Shown here: positions 7,348 through 13,528 of the stretch, piece after piece
Layout of the letters: each line of letters starts with the position of its first letter
Numbering within the stretch: the first letter of the stretch is position 1
NCBI GenBank assembly: GCA_003224135.1
Contig: QHYO01000239.1
Span: forward strand, 1 to 14,670
Reading direction: 5' to 3'
DNA length: 14,670 nucleotides
DNA from: Acidobacteriota bacterium
Lineage (GTDB): Bacteria; Acidobacteriota; Terriglobia; Acidiferrales; UBA7541
Translations under genes and position numbers: made by a program
The notes under the pieces: generated by a model
Database searches by the model: none
Seen by the model: the letters and a program-made list of their open reading frames with translations, nothing else
What the model was told of the DNA's origin: nothing

Positions 7348-7926
7348 ATGAGCTTCGAACCGATTGAAAATTACGGGGTGATCGGCAATATGTGCTCGAT
7401 TGCTCTTGTGAGTGTGAACGGTTCAATCGACTTTCTCTGCTACCCCAATTTCGATTCTCCCACTGTGTTTGCAGCGCTGCTCGATGACGAGAAGGGTGGC
7501 TGTTTCGAGATTCAGCCGCAACTCGGAAAAAGGAAGGTACGACAACTGTATTTGCCAGACACGAACATTCTGCTCACGCGATTTCTTGCCGAGGAGGGTG
7601 TGGCCGAGCTGACTGACTACATGCCCATTGCTACCGACGGGGAGCAACCGAACGAGATTATCCGCACCCTGGCTGTGATCAGGGGCGAGATCGAATTCAA
7701 GATGCGATGCCAGCCACGATTTGATTATGCGAGGTGTGGGCACACCGTGAACATCGAAGATCAGTATGCGATTTTTTCGCCAGTGAGCGACGCTTGTCCG
7801 CCGCTGGCGCTGTACTCCACCGTTGCCCTGCGACAACAATCCCAGGATGCAATCTCGAATTTCACCCTGCGAGCCGGTGAGCGGGTCACGTTTGTCTTTG
7901 GTGGAGTTCGTCCCCAAGGACAGTAG
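7348..7926 (+). CDS. GH15 enzyme, N-terminal domain half (5' part of a gene split by in-frame TAG)
   Basis: These 192 residues are the N-terminal beta-rich domain (TREH_N type) of bacterial glycoside hydrolase family 15 proteins of about 600 residues. The opening is diagnostic: IENYGVIGNMCSIALVSVNG, FLCYPNFDSPTVFAALLD and the GGCFEIQP strand. Later come VAELTDYMPIA, IIRTLAVIRGEIEF and the domain end GERVTFVFGGV. Translation stops at TAG 7924-7926, but the same frame reopens at ATG 7933 with the catalytic domain and no frame change. A single base change from a sense codon (for example CAG, GAG or TCG) would explain the stop. On its own this half has no catalytic residues. It could be a fragment, or part of a two-chain enzyme if the second half is made by reinitiation. 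Confidence 0.85.
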   Translation: MSFEPIENYGVIGNMCSIALVSVNGSIDFLCYPNFDSPTVFAALLDDEKGGCFEIQPQLGKRKVRQLYLPDTNILLTRFLAEEGVAELTDYMPIATDGEQPNEIIRTLAVIRGEIEFKMRCQPRFDYARCGHTVNIEDQYAIFSPVSDACPPLALYSTVALRQQSQDAISNFTLRAGERVTFVFGGVRPQGQ

Positions 7927-7932
7927 CCCGAG

Positions 7933-9165
7933 ATGCAGTTCGTCGAGCAGCGCTTCCACGAGACCGCACGTTTCTGGAAGGGATGGATCGCGAAATCAAA
8001 GTACAAGGGCCGGTGGCGCGAAATGGTCAACCGTTCGGCCCTAATGTTGAAGCTGTTGATTAGCCGGGAGCATGGATCGCTGGTTGCGGCGCCGACATTT
8101 TCACTGCCAGAACAACTTGGTGGGCCGCGCAATTGGGATTATCGCTTCACATGGTTGCGAGATTCGGCTTTCACTCTCTACGCGCTGATTCGACTGGGTT
8201 TTGTCGAAGAAACGGAGTCCTTCATCGGCTGGCTGAAGGGGCGGCTCGGTGACGATGCGGAGCGGGGGCCGTTACAAGTCATGTACGGAATTGATGGCAG
8301 GCGGAAGCTCGATGAGCTGACGCTGGATCATCTGCCGGGGTATGAAAATTCAAAGCCCGTGCGCATCGGAAACGCAGCCTATCAGCAGTTGCAGCTCGAT
8401 ATTTATGGCGAAATGATGGATTCCATCTATCTGGCAAACAAGTACGGAGACTCGATTTCCTATGCCGGGTGGCAAGAAGTTCAGCGGATCTTGGAGTGGC
8501 TGGGCAAGAACTGGCAACGGCCCGATGAAGGTATATGGGAGGTTCGTGGCGGAGCGCGAGAATTCCTGCACTCGCGGTTGATGTGCTGGGTGGCTTTCGA
8601 TCGAGCACTGCGGCTTGCGCAGAAGCGCTCCCTTTCTGGGCCATTCGACGCTTGGCTGCGAACGCGTGACGCGATTCGAAACGATATCTTTACGAACTTC
8701 TGGGATGATGATTTGCGCTCGTTTGTGCAGTCGAAGGGCACGAAGGATCTGGATGCGTCGGTTCTGCTGATGCCGCTCATGCGGTTCATCAGCCCGGTCG
8801 ATCCGATGTGGCTCTCGACAATGAAAGCGATTGAAGCACGGTTAGTCGAGGATACCCTTGTCCGTCGCTACGAGGCGGAACGCACGCAGGTGGACGGGAT
8901 TCCAGGCGGAGAAGGCAGCTTCACTGCATGCTCATTTTGGTACATCGAATGCCTGGCGCGCTCCGGGGACTTGGAAAAGGCCCAACTGTTATTTGAGAAA
9001 CTCCTGGGATATGCCAACCATCTTGGTCTCTACTCGGAGCAAATCGGTCCAAGCGGGCAACATCTCGGGAACTTCCCACAGGCCTTCACGCATCTGGCGC
9101 TGATCAGCACCGCGACGTATCTGGACAGGGTCCTTTCCGGCAAGGACGACTCGGTGTGGCGCTAG
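7933..9165 (+). CDS. GH15 glucoamylase/trehalase-like catalytic domain (3' part of a split gene)
   Basis: These 410 residues, in the same frame as the preceding half, form the (alpha/alpha)6 barrel of family GH15 enzymes, which hydrolyse alpha-glucosidic bonds (glucoamylases, trehalases, glucodextranases). Family landmarks in order: RWREMVNRSALMLKLL (28-42), the substrate-binding NWDYRFTWLRDSAF (67-80), QVMYGIDGR (115-123), QLQLDIYGEMMDS (152-164), PDEGIWEVRGG with the general acid (198-207), LDASVLLMPL, and GLYSEQIGPSG with the general base near residue 365, then GNFPQAFTHLALIS. All active-site elements are therefore in this half. The ATG lies six bases after the TAG, and AAGGA at 7916-7920 is 12 bases upstream, so reinitiation is conceivable. 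No signal peptide is seen, so the enzyme should be cytoplasmic. It probably acts in storage-polysaccharide or trehalose metabolism. Confidence 0.88.
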   Translation: MQFVEQRFHETARFWKGWIAKSKYKGRWREMVNRSALMLKLLISREHGSLVAAPTFSLPEQLGGPRNWDYRFTWLRDSAFTLYALIRLGFVEETESFIGWLKGRLGDDAERGPLQVMYGIDGRRKLDELTLDHLPGYENSKPVRIGNAAYQQLQLDIYGEMMDSIYLANKYGDSISYAGWQEVQRILEWLGKNWQRPDEGIWEVRGGAREFLHSRLMCWVAFDRALRLAQKRSLSGPFDAWLRTRDAIRNDIFTNFWDDDLRSFVQSKGTKDLDASVLLMPLMRFISPVDPMWLSTMKAIEARLVEDTLVRRYEAERTQVDGIPGGEGSFTACSFWYIECLARSGDLEKAQLLFEKLLGYANHLGLYSEQIGPSGQHLGNFPQAFTHLALISTATYLDRVLSGKDDSVWR

Positions 9166-9367
9166 CATTTCTCACCTTGCTGCGGCAGGAAGGACATGTG
9201 GTGGAATTCAATCTACCAATAGGCGATAAGGCGTACGCATCATCGCTTGGCGCTGGTGTCGTTCGAGTTTAGTCCCCATTCGCGTTGATCTCTCAAGTCT
9301 TTACCCTAGTCTCGCTGCAGGGATTTGCTCCCTTGAGCCCTCGCACTTCACATGATATTTCCTTAAC

Positions 9368-9409
9368 GTTTCAGGCCAATCCGATAGGGAATCGTTCCTT
9401 GCCTGAAAC
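9368..9409 (+). repeat. nested hairpin in the leader of the stressosome operon
   Basis: GTTTCAGGC (9368-9376) and GCCTGAAAC (9401-9409) form a perfect 9-bp inverted repeat. Inside its 24-base loop a second small stem GGAA (9388-9391) / TTCC (9395-9398) closes over TCG. The element ends 29 bases before ATG 9439 and has no T-run, so it is not a standard terminator. It could be an operator-like dyad or an RNA structure near the ribosome binding site. Confidence 0.45.
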
Positions 9410-9438
9410 AACCCGAGTGGAGCGCCACAGGAGGTTCT

Positions 9439-10341
9439 ATGATCAAGCGTAACAGTTCGCCCCGGGCCTCTGGATTGCGCAATCCTCCGGCCGTGAAGTT
9501 AACCCTGAGCGAAGCGCCTTCTGAGCTTTTGCGCGAGCTAGTTGCGCACCTCCGCCAGAATCGCACGCAACTCCGCGAGGAGTGGGTCGCACGTATCTCG
9601 GAGACTCGGTTGCTCACCGCGATGACCAAGGATGAAATCTTCGCCGAAGCGACGTCGGTGTACGACAGCTACGTCGAAGCGCTCGAGACGGAAACCTTCG
9701 AAGCCCTTCAGGCCTACGCCAGAAACCTCTCGGAAAGGATTATTCCCCGCGGCGTCGAAACGCACGAAGTCGTCGGTATTGTTCTCCTCTTGCGTGACGT
9801 GCTCGCTCGCTCTCTGTTCGCCAAATATCAAACCGATTTCAGAAAACTAAACCGCATCCTCGACGCATACGAGCCGGCCGCCAACCGCATTGCCAACACC
9901 GTCGCTGTCGGTTTCGTCCAGGAGCGCGAACGTGTGATCCGCCAACAGCAAGAAGCCATCCGCGAACTCTCCACTCCCGTCTTGCAGGTTCGAGAGCGGC
10001 TTCTCATCCTGCCGATCATCGGCGTCATTGATCCACAGCGTGCCCGCCAACTCACCGAACAATTGCTCCGCGGTATCCGCACCAACCGGGCCAAGGTTGT
10101 CGTCATTGATATCACAGGTGTCGCGGCCATGGACGTGACCGTTGCCAACCACCTTGTTCAGACCGTTGAGGCTTCACGCCTCCTCGGTGCCACCGTCATT
10201 GTTACGGGTCTTTCTCCAGAAATCGCCCAGACCCTTGTCACCATCGGCGTCGATCTCGGAAAGATGAATACCGTCGGCGATTTGCAGGGCGGTATTGAAC
10301 AGGCGGAGCGCCTGCTTGGTTATAAAGTCGTGCCGTCGTAG
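9439..10341 (+). CDS. rsbR: RsbR-type stressosome co-antagonist (RsbRD-like N-domain plus STAS)
   Basis: RsbR paralogues sense stress and, with RsbS, build the stressosome that holds the kinase RsbT. This 300-residue protein has a helical RsbRD-type N-domain (about 25-160; LREEWVARI, YDSYVEALE, RGVETHEVVGIVLLLRDVLARSLF), a linker helix (161-177) and a C-terminal STAS domain (about 178-295; LSTPVLQVRERLLILPIIGVID, VVVIDITGVAAMD, LLGATVIVTGLSPEIAQTLVTIGVDL). The start is firm: AGGAGG (9429-9434) lies four bases before ATG 9439. The two positions matching phosphorylated Thr171 and Thr205 of B. subtilis RsbRA (34 apart) are Pro199 and Val233 here, with a Thr at 234. The protein is soluble and has no haem-binding globin signature. 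It begins a co-directional cluster with rsbS, rsbT and rsbX. The alignment behind the phosphosite remark is from memory. Confidence 0.9.
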   Translation: MIKRNSSPRASGLRNPPAVKLTLSEAPSELLRELVAHLRQNRTQLREEWVARISETRLLTAMTKDEIFAEATSVYDSYVEALETETFEALQAYARNLSERIIPRGVETHEVVGIVLLLRDVLARSLFAKYQTDFRKLNRILDAYEPAANRIANTVAVGFVQERERVIRQQQEAIRELSTPVLQVRERLLILPIIGVIDPQRARQLTEQLLRGIRTNRAKVVVIDITGVAAMDVTVANHLVQTVEASRLLGATVIVTGLSPEIAQTLVTIGVDLGKMNTVGDLQGGIEQAERLLGYKVVPS

Positions 10342-10392
10342 CAACTACTTTAGAGGCCTTTACCGCCCGGGCCGCGCTGGAAGAAGGTCAAC

Positions 10393-10694
10393 TTGGAAGT
10401 TCCAATTCTGAAGCAAGGAGAGTTTCTTATCGCGACGATTCAGGCCGCCCTGTCCGATGCCGATCTTGAGCATCTGCGAATGGCCCTCATTCAGCGCGTC
10501 GTTCGTTTTCGCTCGAGAGCAGTGATTGTTGACGTGACGGCGATGGATGTGATGGATTCCTTCGCTTCGCGTACGCTGAAGGAGATCGCCCAGATGATCC
10601 GCCTTCGCGGTGCGGAAACCGTGATCGTATTACGGCTTTAGATCTCGAAGAGGGGCTGGCGTACTTGAGTCAGAAATTCAAGAATCTCAACTAA
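10393..10694 (+). pseudogene. rsbS: RsbS-type STAS protein with an internal out-of-frame deletion
   Basis: RsbS is the small STAS-only scaffold of the stressosome; RsbT phosphorylates one Ser to release itself. From TTG 10393 (AAGG upstream) the frame gives a good RsbS N-part: EVPILKQGEFLIATIQAAL, VVRFRSRAVIVDVTAMDVMD, and the phosphoacceptor Ser56 (MDSFASRT, equal to B. subtilis Ser59). After AETVIV (residue 79) it reads three foreign residues and stops at TAG 10639-10641, giving 82 residues instead of about 120. The expected RsbS C-terminus (TALDLEEGLAYLSQKFKNLN) follows immediately in another frame from 10632 to TAA 10692-10694. About 22 residues (the GIQPxVA...LGI segment) are missing, consistent with a loss of about 64 bp. 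Either the gene is damaged or the sequence has an error. The truncated product would lack the last STAS strand and helices. Confidence 0.85.
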
Positions 10695-10706
10695 GAGAGA
10701 TGCGCA

Positions 10707-11126
10707 GTGCCGGCTGAGGAATCTCGTGTTCCGATCAACTCAGACCAGGACATCGTTCTTGCCCGGCAAAAGGGAAGAGCGTTGGCTGCCGATTCCGGTT
10801 TCTCGCCCGTCGATGCCACGCTCATTGCGACCGCCATCTCTGAACTGGCGCGCAACATCGTGACCTACGCGAAACACGGCGAGATCACACTGAGTGCTTT
10901 GGCTGAGTCCGGCCGCCGCGGCATCGGGATCGTCGCTTCTGATCAAGGTCCCGGAATAGCCGACATTCGGCAGGCGCTCCGCGATGGATTTTCGACCTCC
11001 GGCAGTTTTGGCCTCGGACTTCCGGGGGTTCGTCGTTTGATGGATGAATTCGAAATTTCCTCCGCGCCCGGCCAGGGAACAAGGGTGATGGTAAAAAAGT
11101 GGCGACAAGAGCGACTGGAAAAGTGA
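10707..11126 (+). CDS. rsbT: RsbT-type switch protein kinase
   Basis: RsbT phosphorylates the STAS domains of RsbS/RsbR and, once free, binds and activates a partner protein. This 139-residue GHKL-fold kinase has the expected boxes: DQDIVLARQKGRALA (13-27), the N box AISELARNIVTYA (43-55; Glu46, Asn50), G1 DQGPGIAD (79-86), FGLGLPGVRRLMDEF (101-115) and GQGTRVMV (122-129). The start GTG 10707 has AAGAGAGA just upstream and lies 12 bases after the original rsbS stop, as expected for coupled genes. It overlaps or abuts rsbX at its 3' end. No RsbV/RsbW pair is present, so its output partner is probably the downstream histidine kinase with the RsbU-like N-domain. Confidence 0.9.
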   Translation: MPAEESRVPINSDQDIVLARQKGRALAADSGFSPVDATLIATAISELARNIVTYAKHGEITLSALAESGRRGIGIVASDQGPGIADIRQALRDGFSTSGSFGLGLPGVRRLMDEFEISSAPGQGTRVMVKKWRQERLEK

Positions 11127-11725
11127 GCTTCATGGAGTTTGGAATCGCCGCGGCCGCAGTCGAAGGACAGAGCGAGTCGGGGGATATTCATGTGATGCAA
11201 TATGTGCGGGACCGCTTGCTCCTGGCGGCCATCGACGGAATCGGCCATGGCGACAGTGCCGCCGCGGCCGCACTGGCGGCCTCAGCCGTCTTGAAAGCGA
11301 ATCCTTCGGAGAGCTTGGAAACCCTGATGCAGATGTGTCACGATGTGCTTCGCTCCACACGCGGTGCGGTCATGAGTCTTGCCTCGATTTTTCCCCGCCT
11401 GGGCCAGATGCGCTGGCTCGGCGTCGGAAATGTGCAGGGCATGGTGCAACGAGCAGGCGCTGCAAAAGGTACCGTCCAGGAAGTGCTGTTGCTCAGAGCG
11501 GGCGTGCTTGGCGCGCAAATGCCTTCCCTTCAAGCGGCCACCGTTCCCCTCCGGACCGGCGACAGAATCATTTTTGCCACAGACGGCATTCGCAGCGGAT
11601 TCGTCGCTGACCTCTCTTCTCTCGATACCCCGCAGCGCTCGGCCGACAGGATCCTCCAACAACACTGCCGCAGCAATGACGATGCTCTCGTGGTCGTCGC
11701 GCGATATCTAGGGAACACGCCATGA
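11123..11725 (+). CDS. rsbX: RsbX-type PP2C/SpoIIE-fold feedback phosphatase
   Basis: RsbX removes phosphate from RsbS/RsbR and resets the stressosome. The product (200 residues from GTG 11123) shows the PP2C metal-site pattern: SGD with Asp21, AIDGIGHG with Asp38-Gly39, a late strand IIFATDGIRSGF and SNDDALVVVARY. Starts at GTG 11099, GTG 11123 and ATG 11132 are all possible. GTG 11123 was chosen because its GTGA overlaps the rsbT stop, which favours translational coupling; this choice is uncertain. The 3' end overlaps the histidine kinase start (ATGA 11722-11725), so rsbT, rsbX and the kinase form one tightly coupled unit. The length matches RsbX of B. subtilis (about 200 residues). There is no N-terminal sensory domain, which separates it from RsbU/RsbP. 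Confidence 0.85.
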   Translation: MSFMEFGIAAAAVEGQSESGDIHVMQYVRDRLLLAAIDGIGHGDSAAAAALAASAVLKANPSESLETLMQMCHDVLRSTRGAVMSLASIFPRLGQMRWLGVGNVQGMVQRAGAAKGTVQEVLLLRAGVLGAQMPSLQAATVPLRTGDRIIFATDGIRSGFVADLSSLDTPQRSADRILQQHCRSNDDALVVVARYLGNTP

Positions 11726-12666
11726 CACACGCTACCAGGCCCCGGCACAAGTCCGCCCCCACTCGCGAGGAGCTCTACCGCACTGCTCTCGCCGAATACG
11801 TCTCTGATGGTTCGGAAAATGCGCGCGGTAAGGCCTACGATCTAGGCCGCGCTTTTCTGAAGGACGGCGTCAGCCTTGTCGAGCTGGCAGCCATGCATCA
11901 CTCCGCGCTCTGCGAAGCACTGCGTTCGGGTCCCGGTAAGGCGGCGACAAGCGACGTTCTTTCCCGCGCAGCCGAGTTTCTATCGGAAAGCCTTTCTTCC
12001 TATGAAATGGCTCATCGCGGTTTTCAGGAGGCTGTTGGTGCGCTCCGCCGAATGAATGAAGTTCTCGAAGAGGAAATCAAACGCATCGCTTACGCCGTTC
12101 ACGATGAGGCCGGCCAGCTTCTTGTTGCCGTCCACCTCGCACTTGCCGACGTGGCGCGCGAAGCCCCTGACTCACGATGGCGCATCGAGACGATCAATGA
12201 CCTGCTGAAAAAAGTTGAAGTCCAGCTTCGCCAGTTCTCCCACGAACTTCGTCCCACGATCCTTGACGATCTCGGCTTGGTTCCCGCCATCCGCTCTCTT
12301 GCCGGCGCCGTTTCCAAGCGCTCGAATCTGCCGATCCGCGTCTCCGCGGAAATTCCGAAACGCCTCTCATCCTCTGCTGAAGTTGCCGTCTATCGTGTTG
12401 TGCAGGAAGCTTTGACCAATGCCGTAAAGCACGCACAGGCGCGCTCTGCCTCCGTCGAAATCCTCGAGCAAGACTCTACTGTTCATTGCATCATTCAAGA
12501 TGACGGAGTCGGATTTTCGCCGGAGTCCGTTAATCAAAAAGGTGAGCGCAAGGGACTTGGGCTATTGGCCATGCAGGAAAGACTCAATGCCATCGGAGGA
12601 ATCATTCAGTTTGAATCAGCACCCATGCGCGGTACTACCATTCGGTTGTCGCTCCGGAGACCCTAG
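11722..12666 (+). CDS. soluble NarL-type histidine kinase with RsbU-like N-terminal domain
   Basis: Residues about 14-108 resemble the RsbT-binding N-domain of RsbU: ELYRTALAEYV, GKAYDLGRAFLKDGVSLVELAAMHHSAL and FLSESLSSYEMAHRGFQEAV are the conserved helices. Residues 109-180 are a HisKA_3 dimerisation domain with phosphoacceptor His127 in YAVHDEAGQLL and the second helix FSHELRPTILDDLGL. Residues 215-312 are the ATPase: VVQEALTNAVKHAQA (N box, Asn233), DDGVGF (260-265), GLGLLAMQERLNAIGG (278-293). There is no membrane segment. ATG 11722 overlaps the rsbX stop as ATGA, and the NarL-type regulator follows 11 bases after its stop. Inference: RsbT binds the N-domain and controls kinase activity. 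The kinase call is firm. The RsbU-domain call is by pattern similarity and would need a profile search. Confidence 0.85.
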   Translation: MTHATRPRHKSAPTREELYRTALAEYVSDGSENARGKAYDLGRAFLKDGVSLVELAAMHHSALCEALRSGPGKAATSDVLSRAAEFLSESLSSYEMAHRGFQEAVGALRRMNEVLEEEIKRIAYAVHDEAGQLLVAVHLALADVAREAPDSRWRIETINDLLKKVEVQLRQFSHELRPTILDDLGLVPAIRSLAGAVSKRSNLPIRVSAEIPKRLSSSAEVAVYRVVQEALTNAVKHAQARSASVEILEQDSTVHCIIQDDGVGFSPESVNQKGERKGLGLLAMQERLNAIGGIIQFESAPMRGTTIRLSLRRP

Positions 12667-12677
12667 ATAGGACAAAG

Positions 12678-13310
12678 ATGCCCATTCGCATAGTGCTGGC
12701 CGATGATCATGTGCTCGTCCGCCAAGGTCTTCGGGCCTTGCTTGAGCGAGAAGGCTTGCAGGTGATTGGCGAAGCCGCTGATGGCCGCGAGGCCGTACAA
12801 CAGGTACAAACACTTCGGCCCGACGTGGTGATTATGGATATCAGCATGCCCACCCTCAATGGTCTCGATGCTGCCCGCGAAGTCTCGAAGTCTTTTCCGA
12901 AGACCAAGACCATTCTTCTGACCCAGCATGAAGAAGATGTTTATGTATCCGGAGCGCTCGAAGCCGGCGTTCGGGGCTATGTCCTGAAGAACCAGGTCGC
13001 GAGCGATCTGCTCCACGCCGTGCAGCGTGTCTCCTCAGGCCAGGTCTATCTGAGCCCCGGCGTCTCGCAAGCTGTCGTATCCGCGTACCAATCGCGGCCG
13101 GGAAAATCCGCTGACCCTCTCACGCTGCGCGAACGCCAGGTCCTCCAACTCATCGCAGAAGGCAAATCCACAAAGGACATTGCTTCTATTTTATTTATCA
13201 GCGTAAAAACCGCCGAATCCCACCGTTCGCGCCTCATGCAAAAACTCGAAATTCACGAGATTGCCACACTCGTGCGCTATGCCATTCGTCACGGCCTCGT
13301 TCGCCCGTGA
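12678..13310 (+). CDS. NarL/LuxR-family response regulator
   Basis: This 210-residue protein has a receiver domain (1-120) and a LuxR-type helix-turn-helix (about 145-208). The receiver shows Asp9/Asp10, phosphoacceptor Asp54 (VIMDISMP), Thr82 (ILLTQHEED) and Lys104 (GYVLKN). The output domain has LTLRERQVLQLIAEGKSTKDIA and ISVKTAESHRSRLMQKL, typical of DNA binding. It follows the histidine kinase by 11 bases with TAGGA before ATG 12678, so the two almost certainly form a cognate pair. It probably activates genes in response to the stressosome signal. Its targets are not evident, although its own operon and the GGDEF gene 218 bp downstream are natural candidates. Confidence 0.93.
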   Translation: MPIRIVLADDHVLVRQGLRALLEREGLQVIGEAADGREAVQQVQTLRPDVVIMDISMPTLNGLDAAREVSKSFPKTKTILLTQHEEDVYVSGALEAGVRGYVLKNQVASDLLHAVQRVSSGQVYLSPGVSQAVVSAYQSRPGKSADPLTLRERQVLQLIAEGKSTKDIASILFISVKTAESHRSRLMQKLEIHEIATLVRYAIRHGLVRP

Positions 13311-13528
13311 CCTTCTGCTTACAGTTTTTCCGTTAGGGCAAATCCCCGATCAGTAAACGGGCCATTCCTCCACGCAATCTAGGGCGTCAACCTGATTTTC
13401 CTTTTTCCCGATTCCCGTATTCTGCGCCCGAGCAGCGCCGGTGCTCCCTTCTCACTAATCTTGGGCGTCTCTCCCAATTCGCCTAGCTTAGCGGACTCCG
13501 GCGTTGCCCAAAGAGGGCTCGACTCGAC

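Noticed and set aside
7423..7959. Open frame of 178 codons on the minus strand
   Set aside because: It is antisense to the GH15 N-domain gene, which has clear family motifs. The product has no recognisable pattern and no ribosome binding site.
13311..13528. Possible terminator between the response regulator and the GGDEF gene
   Set aside because: Only a 4-bp stem (CCCG/CGGG) can be formed and no T-run follows it, so it is not enough to call. The GGDEF gene may be in the same transcript or have its own promoter.
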